A DNA stretch of 64,000 bases, from assembly GCA_032207245.1 (NCBI GenBank), contig CM063504.1, positions 19,489,407 to 19,553,406 on the forward strand, in the 5' to 3' direction. Below the pieces are notes generated by a model, which ran no database searches, was not told the DNA's origin, and was given only the letters and a program-made list of their open reading frames with translations. Positions 38,488-49,645 of the stretch are shown here, piece by piece. The position numbers and the translations under genes are program-made. This DNA is from Pardosa pseudoannulata (lineage: Eukaryota > Arthropoda > Arachnida > Araneae > Lycosidae). Positions within the stretch are counted from its first letter, which is position 1, and each line of letters begins with the position of its first letter.

Positions 38488-39389
38488 AAAATATCAACTG
38501 AAGATAAGTAAAAGCGATTAAGGAGCTCCAAATAAGAAAAGTATTACACCATCCCACATTTACAGTCCCTTGAAAGAATTTCCTATAAATTAATAACAGG
38601 TTCTATTAATCACAATTTTGTTTTGCACGCTTCTTCAGAAAAAAAAGAGCGAAAATTTAATTTAAGAAACTGGCGTAGCATAAGTTTCTGCGTTTGGATT
38701 AGATGCCAAATTCTGTACCTTTAATTTGATAATTTTAAAATTTGAAGAACAAAGCTATATTAGGCTTATTAAAATATTCTACCCTTGTTAAACCAAACGA
38801 TAGGTAAATTATAGTAGTTTCTAACTTTATGTTCTATTAATTAGAAGAAATTTTAATTTAAAACTATAGACATTCTACTTAACAATGAAGCTTTTAGATG
38901 CATAAAACAGCGAAAATGTTTTAATTCAACAAATTGTTATAATGTTTAATAAATTTAGCCCTTTCCTAAAGCTTTAACTAGCTATATTAGTACGAAAACA
39001 AAAGAATTAATTTAATTTCATTTTTAACAATTTAGAGAATGTCAGAATGTAACAGTATATTAGTCAAATTTAGCAGTAAAACATTTATAAATGTTCAAAT
39101 CGCACATAGTTTTTCAAAAAAGAGTTTTAAATTTTTTCAGTTAAAGATGTGCTGAGTATTTTCTTATTAAAAATAAATTAGGTATTTTGATAATATTTTA
39201 CTAGAATAGTGGAAAATAATGTATTTTTCAAAAATTTTCTAGACTTAAAATAAATGTTTATTTTACACATAATACTTAACATTTTCATAAATTATAATTG
39301 AAAATAAAGATAGCATTTAAATGTTTTGAAATTGATTCTTTTATCGATTGGTAACTTGCTGCGATAAAGCAAAAATTTTTCCTTGCTAG
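38488..39389. other. AT-rich sequence upstream of the ephrin promoter
   Basis: Low complexity, A/T-rich, no recognised element. G+C rises abruptly at about 39390. Confidence 0.45.
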
Positions 39390-39523
39390 ATGCAGATGGA
39401 ACTATCTGATCCACTTGTTGCATCCATTTGCCTTATAACTTGGCGAAATATCTTCCATAGAGCGCCAAGCTATCCGCCACCGTTCTCCTGCTACAGAACT
39501 GGCAAACCTATAACCTCTTGGGT

Positions 39524-39557
39524 TCAGTCAAAACCAAACTCGTTCACGGACAAGTCG
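39524..39557 (+). promoter_or_regulatory. Core promoter: initiator TCAGTC plus DPE AGTCG
   Basis: The initiator TCAGTC spans 39524-39529 with A at 39526 taken as +1. AGTCG occupies 39553-39557, exactly +28 to +32, and fits the downstream promoter element consensus RGWYV. No TATA box lies at -30. The site is in the GC-richer block (about 39390-39660) upstream of the ephrin start codon, on the same strand. TATA-less Inr+DPE promoters are typical of arthropod developmental genes (family knowledge). The transcription start is a prediction. Confidence 0.6.
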
Positions 39558-39758
39558 CGCCGGTTCGCAGCTCGGAACAACCGACGGTTTACCTTCTGCG
39601 GTTGTATTTTTCGGAAGAAACATTCGTTCAAATTTAAATGTTCCTAAAGCTTGCGTTACGATAGTGATGAGGACTACAGTGTATTTGTTACAACTACTGC
39701 TATGAAGAACTAGTTGATTTGGCTTATTTTTATTTGTTGTTTTTACCTATCCGGCAAC
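39526..39758 (+). other. Predicted 5' UTR with three short upstream ORFs
   Basis: If transcription starts at 39526, the leader is 233 bases. It contains uORF1 39638-39664 (8 codons, MFLKLALR), uORF2 39667-39705 (12 codons, MRTTVYLLQLLL) and uORF3 39702-39713 (3 codons, MKN). The main start at 39759 has the context CAACATG, with A at -3, close to the arthropod consensus. The uORFs could reduce translation of the main frame. Confidence 0.5.
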
Positions 39759-39868
39759 ATGCAATGGATTATACTTGCGCTGTGCCTACTGGCGATTTTG
39801 GAGTCCATGCCAGTGACGGTGTCAGCGTTGAGGTTGGCTGACATATACTGGAATTCTACGAACCCTAT
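39759..39868 (+). CDS. Ephrin family protein, exon 1 (signal peptide and domain start)
   Basis: Ephrins are membrane-tethered ligands (GPI-anchored or transmembrane) for Eph receptor tyrosine kinases and act in contact-dependent guidance and boundary formation. The exon encodes 36 full residues plus two bases. Residues 1-23 form a signal peptide (MQWIILALCLLAILE, with a likely cut after VSA). The sequence then reads LRLADIYWNSTNP. The Y/FWNSSNP-type motif is the conserved first strand of the ephrin receptor-binding domain, and N32 is in an NST glycosylation sequon. A consensus donor GTAAGT starts at 39869, splitting an AT-x codon that would give Ile or Met. As I recall, other ephrin genes also place intron 1 just after this motif. 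The Inr+DPE promoter lies upstream. The cysteine-bearing core and membrane anchor are not in this window, so the A- or B-type class cannot be told. Chance similarity is possible but unlikely given signal peptide, motif and donor together. Confidence 0.83.
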
Positions 39869-39974
39869 GTAAGTGTTGTTTTTTTCTGTCGCTTCTTCAT
39901 GGAATAGCTTTGAGAACACTCAGATACTCAGGATATTTATTAGTAGGCTCTGTAGGGATATGCACATATATCTA

Positions 39975-39975
<1 letters not shown>

Positions 39976-40020
<45 letters not shown>
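39976..40020. repeat. (AT)n microsatellite, ~45 bp
   Basis: Simple AT run about 110 bases into the intron. Confidence 0.93.
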
Positions 40021-40027
<7 letters not shown>

Positions 40028-41525
40028 TTTTTTTCCTTCACCTTAAAGATTTATCATTCAGAATCTAAAGAATAAACAACAAATGTCAGAAGTTAGCCTT
40101 AGCTTTTAAGTGATCTACGATCATATCGTCAAGTACAAACTGTTTTGAAAAACAATGGGGACATAATGTTTTGTTAAGATTATGTAGAGTTTAATACTTT
40201 GGGTTTTGATACTTTATTGGATCCTTAAATTATATGTACTCATTTACCAGCGTTACCAGAATGAACGTGTTTAGTAATTGCAATTTCACACATACAAATA
40301 CACAGTGTATGTGTGAATAAATAATTCTCGGAAAGTCAAAAGACCAATTTTATTTTCTTGTGTTGTCATTTAATTTCAAAATAATTACTTTAATCTAAAA
40401 TTTTGCTTTGCCCATGATTGCAAAAAAGATCAAGTTGTTATCTTAGTGACACTTAAGTAAACCAATATTTTATTATAACTGCTATTCATCCTTTATAAAT
40501 ACGTATATTAAAAAACTCATTTACATACTTTGATGTTTTAACAATTTTTTTTAAGTTGTTGAAAGGCTTCTGTGGAGTAAAATTCCATCATGTAATAAGT
40601 TCTTTTAAATGTGGCAAGCAAGAGTCTAATTTTAGTACAACACTCTTAGATCTCATATCGACAATCATGATACATTTAGTAATTTTGTTATGTTTCTAAC
40701 AAAATGAGTTAGTATTTTCCATTTTCCCACAAAAAAATAAAATTTTAGGCGTTGATAAAATTTTATTCGCTGATGTATTTCTGCATATTTATGTACATTG
40801 TCCAAATTTCGGCACCTGTGTAACCGGTTTTTAAAATAACGCAGCTGAATAATGCATCATTAAATGAAACGCTCCTTACTAAATTAAATCTTACTTTTTG
40901 TACCCAAAATATTTTAATTCAATTATGTAAACGTGTCAGCTTTTTTGTGTGCTTTTTTTTGCTTAAAAGTAATGAGAATAAAGAAACACTTATCTGCAAC
41001 CGGTTAAAAATCCTGCATGGGGACGTTATCTTTTCATCAGTTAAGCTCCATAGGGTCATCACGTTTTCTGCTTTCTCAGCACTTCCTCCTGTTTTCTTTG
41101 AGATTTGTATATCGTATTACTTATTTCTTTCGAGAACGACTCATTTGCATATGAGTCACCGAACACAAGAGTTTTGCTGACTTCGATTTGACCCAATATT
41201 TTTTTTAATGTTTCAATAAACTTAGTGGCTAGCAGATTGCTTTTATATGTACGTGTAAAAATGGTTTATATTATATAATTTCAAGGAATTTATATTCCCT
41301 TCTCATTAAGAACACAGTATTTTAGTATGTTTTTAATATACGTATTTCAAAGGAGACGGAGACAGTAATAAACAAATCTAATTAATAAGTTCTACGTGAC
41401 AAAGAATGCATAATCTTTCATCTGATACACATCTGTTTGAATATTTTTATAATTTGAAATCAATGTTTTAAAGGTAACAGATGTTTATTATTTTTCTGTA
41501 CTCCGATTTTGGTACCTTGTTAAAT

Positions 41526-41587
41526 CGCCACAGTAAGTAGTTTGTTATCGTAGTTAAGAGATATTGCTTACTCTTGTTACTGTGGCG
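41526..41587. repeat. Inverted repeat with 11-nt perfect arms
   Basis: CGCCACAGTAA (41526-41536) and TTACTGTGGCG (41577-41587) are perfect inverse copies separated by 40 bases. They may form a hairpin or a pair of binding sites. Function unknown. Confidence 0.75.
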
Positions 41588-44218
41588 ACGCTTTGTCGTT
41601 ACATGTGAATCCAATATTTGCTGATATTAATTTCAAATAAGCATTTTATTCTTATGAATATCGCAAAATTCACCAGAAAATCAGTTGTATATTATATTCT
41701 ATACGATTAATATACTTGATCTACTAACTCTTTTTTTATATCTTCCTATATAAAGTATAAGTAGTTAGAGTATTTTATGTTCTTAGAATAGTATAACATT
41801 TTTTTTATCAGTTTCCAAGTACCTAAAGGATTTACAAAATAAACCATTGAAAGTATTATGAAATAACTATTAGTAGTTTAGTGGGTTTTATTTGTATCCA
41901 GTCGTTTATATTAGTAATATTTGCTTTAATCATTCTACTACTGGTGACTTTTAACTGGTTTAATGATTCTACATGTTCCTACAATTATTAAGAAATCATG
42001 TGCAAAATTATGAAAAAATGTTTCTACTATTTGTACATTTAATCTAGTAAACACATTTATTTAAGTTTTTCGTTTTGCCGTACGCAAACAACGGTAACGT
42101 TAAATAATTATGTATACAATGTTTATATTTCCATAGTATTTTTTTGTTGAGTAATTCAACTTTAGACTGTGTCAAGTTTTTTTCAACTGTCGGTGTTGTC
42201 AGTTTCAACTTATAAAGTATTAAAATAATTTGTCTAATTAGATATTTATGAAAAATAAATACTTAGTTAAGATAAATATATTAATCTTGACACGTTGCTT
42301 TGTTAGTTTGATTCAATATTCGTTCAATTAAATTTTTTTAAATATAAAATTGAAAAAGATTTTTAAATTAAATCATTTTTGTTTGATACTAAAACATATA
42401 AAAACTTTTTATAAGTGTTTAGAAATTTCCATAATTTATAAATGTTAGCATGTTTTTATGATTTCTATTTTATTAATGTTTATTATAGTAAACATTATTT
42501 GAAATATTTATAGCAACAATTTATGATATCGTCATGAATTTTGCTACGACCACAAATTATTTGAATATTACTAAGCAGTATAAAACAAATTGACTTGGTG
42601 TGATATTTTAAAAGCGTGAATGTATACCAATAACAATATAAAGTTTCTAAAATGTTTTCTATGTGTTATTTATGTATTCTTACAGTTAGATGACTCAAAT
42701 ATCTTTTACTTTACGCTCTAAGTTTGTTTTATAAAAATTTGTAAAACAGATCATTTATTTCATATTTAATGTCCTTTATTATGATTCATAGTTTGCCCGT
42801 CTGAACTTTAATTATCTATCATTTAGCGTGATTATCTCGTAAAATCTCGTTTAAGTGCACAGAATTAAACATCTAATGAAAAAATATATAACACCTCGCA
42901 TAAATTGGCAAATTACAGGTTTGGAGCATTCTTCCATTATTTACATGTTTATTTACTAAAGCGAAATGCTCTACGATTCACTCTCACCCAGCCATTATTT
43001 TCATCAGTTTCCCTCTTCTAATGCATATTTAAACAGTTCGAACAATTTGTATTAATTAAAGACATAATTAGCTGATCTACAAAATAATCAGATTAATCAT
43101 TCTCCATCTAACCATGGATGCGCTATCAGTTTTCCAGTCGCGAATAGGATCTTAGTTCGCTGCATGAATATACGTGTACACTTGCTTAATAAGCATTTTC
43201 GTCGTTAATAACATCGGCAGAATAACTTGTTACACAAGTTACGCTTCTGTAGCATTTTTAAGAACGCGCTCATGTTTTCATTTGATATCAATTTCTTTAA
43301 ACAATTTATTATTCAATTAGCTTTTGAAAACGAATTCCTCTTTTAAATCTTACGAAATATAATTTCTTAGAAAATAAATACCAAAAATCAGTTAAGGAAT
43401 ATGGAATAAAAGTTTATATTAAAAATTTTGTGACCGTAAAGATATTTTTATTATATTCAATTTATTATTAGAATTTTATTAATCGAAATGTTTTTTATTC
43501 TAATCTTTTGAAATATGTGGTATATGTTAATATATATGTCACTTTAAAAATAAAGCATAGATAAATAACATTAATAAATGAAACTAGTAAATAAATGAAA
43601 CTTTAATTTTTATACTTCCACTAATGTTATTTCCTCAAATTATGTTTGTTTAATGGTATCCATTTAATATGGTGTATTAGTTTTCTTCGTATTACCAATT
43701 GTATTAACTGGTCTCATACTGTCTAAAGGAATCATGGTGTATGTTGAAAGATTCTATTTCAATAAACCATAAATCCTTAAGTATATTATACAATTATACA
43801 AAAATTTATGAAATACTAAAGACCTGTTTCAGCTCTTATAAAATCCAAAACAATTCGTCTTGATTTATCATAAATAAAAATGTAGAACAATTAAATACAT
43901 TAAAAAAAGTTATGTTAAATCACGGTCCGCACAATAACTGAATTTATACTTAGTTTAGTTTTAATCTACAATTTAGTTTTAACCTGTAGCTACAGAGATC
44001 TCAAAACTGCTTTCTGTAGAGTGAAATAATACAGATCTCTTTGGTATTAAGAAAATAAAAAATTCATGAAAAGTAAAAGAAATGTATTAACTATGATGAA
44101 ATTATAACTAATTAGAGAATAACTGCTTTGTAATACGAATCATATTCACCGCATAGATAGTACAAATATATATATACACCAAAATAAATTTAGGTTTATC
44201 TATTAAATAGACGTTTAT

Positions 44219-45280
44219 GAATTTTACATGTAGTGATACAAGTTTTAATTTCTTATATAGCTAATCTATATTTTTTAGTGTAATTAAAAGGAATAATTTT
44301 ACAATACATGAAACGTATCTTTAATATTTCACTAATTTTTATATAATTTTATTAAGTACTTAGAAACTTATTATAGGTAAAGATATTTCCAAGTTACGGG
44401 CGATTAAAGTATTAAAAAATGCATGCCTATGCCGCTTAATTAATTCGTCCATTTTGGGCAAAATAATTAGTCTAAGAACTTGAATTCTGCTGCCAACAAT
44501 TTAATACGAATCCGCAAGCGATTTGAGGAAAGTGTTTACAAGGGAATCATTTGTGATCGCCAAAACGTTATTTTACTCCCGTATAAATCTTACATATAGT
44601 GATACAAGTTTTAATTTCTTATATAACTAATCTATATTTTTTAGTGTAATTAAGAGGAATAATTTTACAATACATGAAACGTATCTTTAATATTTCAGTA
44701 ATTTTTATATAATTTTATTAAGTACTTATAAACTTATTAGAGGTAGATAGATATTTCCAGGTTGCGCCGATTAAAGTGCAAAAAATGCATGCCTATGCCA
44801 CTTAATTCGTCCATTTTGGGCAAAATAATTAGTGTAGGAATTTGAATTATGCTGCCAACATTGCATAGGGAATCATTTGTGATCGCCAAAACGTTATTTT
44901 ACTCCCTTATAAATCTTACATATAGTGATACAAGTTTTAATTTCTTTATAGCTAATCTATATTTTTTAGTGTAATGAAAAAGGAATAATTTTACAATGCA
45001 TGAAACGTATCTTTAATATTTCACTAATTTTTATATAATTTTATTAAGTACTTATAAACTTATTAGAGGTAGATAGATATTTTCAGGTTGCGCCGATTAA
45101 AGTATTAAAAAATGCATGCCTATGCCACTTAATTAATTCGTCCATTTTGGGCAAAATAATTAGTGTAGGAATTTGAATTATGCTGCCAACAATTTAATAC
45201 GAATCCGCAAGCGATTTGAGGAAAGTGTTTGCACAGGGAATCATTTGTGATCGCCAAAACGTTATTTTACTCCCTTTCTA
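44219..45280 (+). repeat. Tandem repeat, ~326-366-bp unit, three copies
   Basis: The landmark 'tagtgatacaagttttaatt' begins at 44231, 44597 and 44923. Units share 'catgaaacgtatctttaata', 'aaatgcatgcctatgcc', 'cgtccattttgggcaaaata' and 'gtgatcgccaaaacgttatt'. The second copy lacks about 35 bases ('tttaatacgaatccgcaagc' onward). Identity between copies is high, so duplication is relatively recent compared with the other arrays. Confidence 0.93.
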
Positions 45281-46490
45281 ATCCAGTGAAAGTTAAAAGT
45301 TTGGTATTTTGAATTCGTTTATTGTCTCCTCTTTCCTGCTGTGAATGTCCGACCCTTCAGCGTGTACACTTTCCAGTAAACCGAAATAGTTCTTGGTGAA
45401 TCAGTAGCTAGGTTCCATCTGTTTTCCGTATCAGCTGACTTTGAAATAATGAGAATGCACACTTTTACAAACTCGGTACACCACTGTTTATTTACCATGC
45501 CATGTCTTCAATAGGGGAGCAGTAGATGGGAGATCAAAACATGTTGCGGGTCTCTTGAATCATGGCTGTACCAGCGTATTTCGTCGGTTGGCTTTTGTCA
45601 TTATTAAAAGGGGTGTGCACCGTAATCTTGACATTGTTTAGCACTGGGCGCCAGACAAGCTGTTGTGTAAAGCTGGATTAGAGCCAGACGGCAAGCTATT
45701 TGTTTAGTTGGTGACTGAATTTTGTGATATATGTTTGCCTTTACACATGGATATAATGGAACAGAGATTTTCGAAAATAACTGTTGGTGACAATTAAAGA
45801 CGCTTTAGCAGTAACAAAAGATTCAATTTGTTCTACTTCTGTCGGTTTTCACCACTACATATCAACTGTTCTATAAATATTTTGAAATTTCTCTATTTAA
45901 AATGCAATCCATCTACATTCAAAACTTTAGACAAACATTAGACATTTTAGATGTTTTTTTTCTCTTATCTGCTATGCCATTGCTATTTATTTCATTTCAA
46001 TTTAATTTTGTGTCATGGAAGCAATTCTTTTGTTTATGTATTTAAGCTGTAATTGCAGCGTTATTTCTTCAAAATAATTGGAGTTGTTACAGAATTATTG
46101 TTCAAAAATTACACAATGCAAAGATGTATAAAGCTATTAAGAATTGATAGCATGCTTTTACAAGACTGAATCCCGAATAGAATAGATCAATTTATTTAAA
46201 ATTAGCCATCTTTCTGCGTAATTTAATTAAACTTTGATGTCATGTGAGTTGGAACGTAAGCATTCGTAAATTATAATTACATTTGATGGGATTCTTTCAT
46301 AAACAGATTATCTAATATCAGGAATGTATGTAAAGTTGCAAATCTCAGGAAAATAAGTTGCTTATAGTGTTTTTTTTTTATTTATCCTCTTTAAAACGTA
46401 TCTGTAAATTAATTTTTTCTTAAAACTCAAAACGATTGCTCAACAATTAAACTGAAAAAATACTTTAAACTGAACAATTAAACTGAAAAA

Positions 46491-46540
46491 AATTTCAATC
46501 TGCCGCGCTTCAAAAAGCTTTTAGCGCTATCTTCCATGTA
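46491..46540 (+). repeat. 50-bp direct repeat in intron, copy 1
   Basis: Matches 47102-47151 at about 47 of 50 positions: 'aatttcaatctgccgcgctt' then 'caaaaag', 'tagcgct', 'tcttccatgta'. CpG-rich core in an AT-rich setting. Confidence 0.85.
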
Positions 46541-47101
46541 AAAATGTATAACAAAATGTGATTTAGTAAGTAACTTTTCTCACCTTTTTTGCATCATTAT
46601 CGATAGTATTTTACAAAAGGAAAAACATAAAAATATCAATTAAATTTTTGTAATTTATTTTAACTTTTTAACTTTGGATAGTTTGAATCGTTTCATATCT
46701 TAAAGAGTTAAAAGTAGTTTTTTGCTATTTTGTAACGTATGTATGTATTATACGTAATTTTTTCAAGAATTTTTAATATGAAATATGTCAAATTCGTAAA
46801 AAATATTTCCCCCCCCCCCCCAAAAAAAAAAAAAAATCACGAGAGGTTAGGAATCTGAATTTTAACTACTAGGTAGACGCTGTGATAAAATAAATGCAGA
46901 CAAGGCTATATACATTTTTTTTTTCATTATACTGCTCTGTTGCACTCACGAAATTTGAATAAAAGATAAATTGTATTTCTTTCAACCGTTCAACGCAAAA
47001 TTAGTAAACTTACCCAGCCACGGATAAACTGCCTACAACGCTGCGTACAACTCGAACGTGGTTGCTAATAAAGTCCGAGATTCTTAAGCGAGATAAAAAA
47101 A

Positions 47102-47151
47102 AATTTCAATCTGCCGCGCTTCAAAAAGTTCTTAGCGCTGTCTTCCATGTA
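47102..47151 (+). repeat. 50-bp direct repeat in intron, copy 2
   Basis: Second copy, 611 bases downstream, inside a more complex block (47020-47560). It may be a duplicated regulatory site or fragments of a dispersed element. Confidence 0.85.
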
Positions 47152-47819
47152 GATTGCATTAACTAGTTCCATAATTTTCGCCGTGTATGCTTTAATCTTC
47201 GCGACATGGTAATGGTCGGGCTATAGCGAGAAAAATCAACACCGTAACCTGACAATCCATCTCCTGAGGTGCGACAAACGCTCGATTTCTCACCCGCAGC
47301 CGTGTAGGCAAACAAAACAACTCGGAAAGTTTTACTTCGCTGAGTGTGAAATGGTCATTGATGCGACTAGAGTGACCGTCGGCTCTTCACTTCGCCAGTC
47401 ACATGGTTTTGTGTTTACACATCATGTGTTTATCCAGACTAATTTATTCAGTTTCCTGCTACAGTCTTATTTTCAGAGTTTCAAATTGTAACTTTTGGCT
47501 TCGGCTTCAATATATAGCGCGTTTTACATCCTTCTAAGGCGGGGTGAAAGTCTGAGACTGGAAGAGCTTCGACTGACCGTTTTAAATATTTAATATAATT
47601 ATATAATTTTTAATCTTTTATACAATTATCTCAAACTCTTATAAATAATTGTTATTATTGATTGTTATAAAAATTGTTTTGTTATAATTGTTATTCCTAT
47701 ATTAACAATTAATATAGGAAAATCTGAAAATGAACAACTTAAATCACGATTGTGAGATAATTTGAAATTAGCTGTTAATCTACAACTTGCCTTAAAGTGA
47801 ACTCGAAACTTCATCACAT

Positions 47820-48660
<841 letters not shown>

Positions 48661-48792
48661 TCGTTCTATTATTTATTGTTATTAAGGATTGATGATTTTA
48701 TAAATGTTGAAACAGATGTTTCTTACAAATTCTTGTATAGTTTTATTAAATTTTTAAACACTTATGATCCGTTGAAATTTCATCTTTAAATG

Positions 48793-48968
48793 CACTACAG
48801 CCTGTCACAAGCCTAGGCTGTGTCAACAAGCTTCATCCAGCAGAGTCGGTTAGACGCCACTGTGCGCCAGCGATTGATACCTAGGATTGATACTAAGATT
48901 TGCTTCAACACAGTCCAACCATCTAGTACGAAGTCTTCCTCCTGGAGCCCTCAACAGTTTTAAAAGTT
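48793..48968 (-). pseudogene. Non-LTR retrotransposon reverse-transcriptase C-terminal relic
   Basis: On the minus strand: RAPGGRLRTRWLDCVEANL, then SLAHSGV, a stop, and TLLDEAC. The G(R/G)xRTRWxDCVExDL...W..LAxDR..WRxLL motif is the familiar C-terminal tail of LINE-type reverse transcriptases (family knowledge). It has a stop where Trp/Arg would be expected and lacks the polymerase domain. The MITE at 48980 abuts its upstream side. Confidence 0.7.
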
Positions 48969-48979
48969 GCTTGCTTAAC

Positions 48980-49645
48980 CAGAGTTGTAATTTTGACCGG
49001 TCAAAACTGATTTTGACCAGGACACTGTATAAAAGTAGTTTTAACCGTCCAAAAGTGGACAAAAATGGTCAGAAGTGGTCAGAATTGTTAAAAATATTTT
49101 TAAATGGTCTTAATTTTTATATATAATATCTTTTGTAATTAGAAGTGACTTTTAATAAGCAATAGAAATAGTACTGCAGTTAAACAAAATATTACTCTAA
49201 CAAGTTCGAGATATAACATGCTTATACAGAGAATATAATAATAATGTTTGAATTCTAAAAATGAACCATGAACATGCAATTGTAAAAATGTAATCCAGTT
49301 GCAGTAAAAAACATAAAATAGGATTTAGTTAAAAAATAAAACATGAGTTGAGGTTAAAAACATAAGTTGTAGTTAAAGTACTTATAACCGTTTTTTACTA
49401 ATTCAACATAAATTACATATAAAACAGCTTGTATCTTGGTGTTATGTTATATTTGTATTTTGCTGGTGTTATTTATATTATGACATTTTTAACAAATGTA
49501 ACTTGCCTTTATCATATGCTAATAAACTATGTTCGATTAGTATTAAATATATTGAAAAGTGAATTTCAGTGGTCAAAATTGATATTGACTAGGACGGTTA
49601 AAACCACTGGTTTAAACCTCCATGGTTAAAACCGATACAACCCTG
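48980..49645. mobile_element. hAT-like MITE, ~666 bp
   Basis: Left end CAGAGTTGTAATTTTGACC. The right end complemented is CAGGGTTGTATCGGTTTTAACC. Subterminal 'tggtcaaaa' and 'ggttaaaac' motifs recur at both ends. Flanks TGCTTAAC (48972-48979) and TCCTTAAC (49647-49654) match at 7 of 8 if one T is added at the right end. No coding. Confidence 0.6.

Noticed and set aside
39508..39513. 'TATAAC' near the ephrin promoter as a TATA box
   Set aside because: It lies at about -18 relative to the predicted start, too close, and is a poor match. The Inr+DPE explanation fits better.
39390..39647. 85-codon frame upstream of the ephrin start as a coding exon
   Set aside because: It spans the predicted core promoter, shows no family resemblance and has no splice signals. 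It is better explained as chance openness in a GC-richer region.
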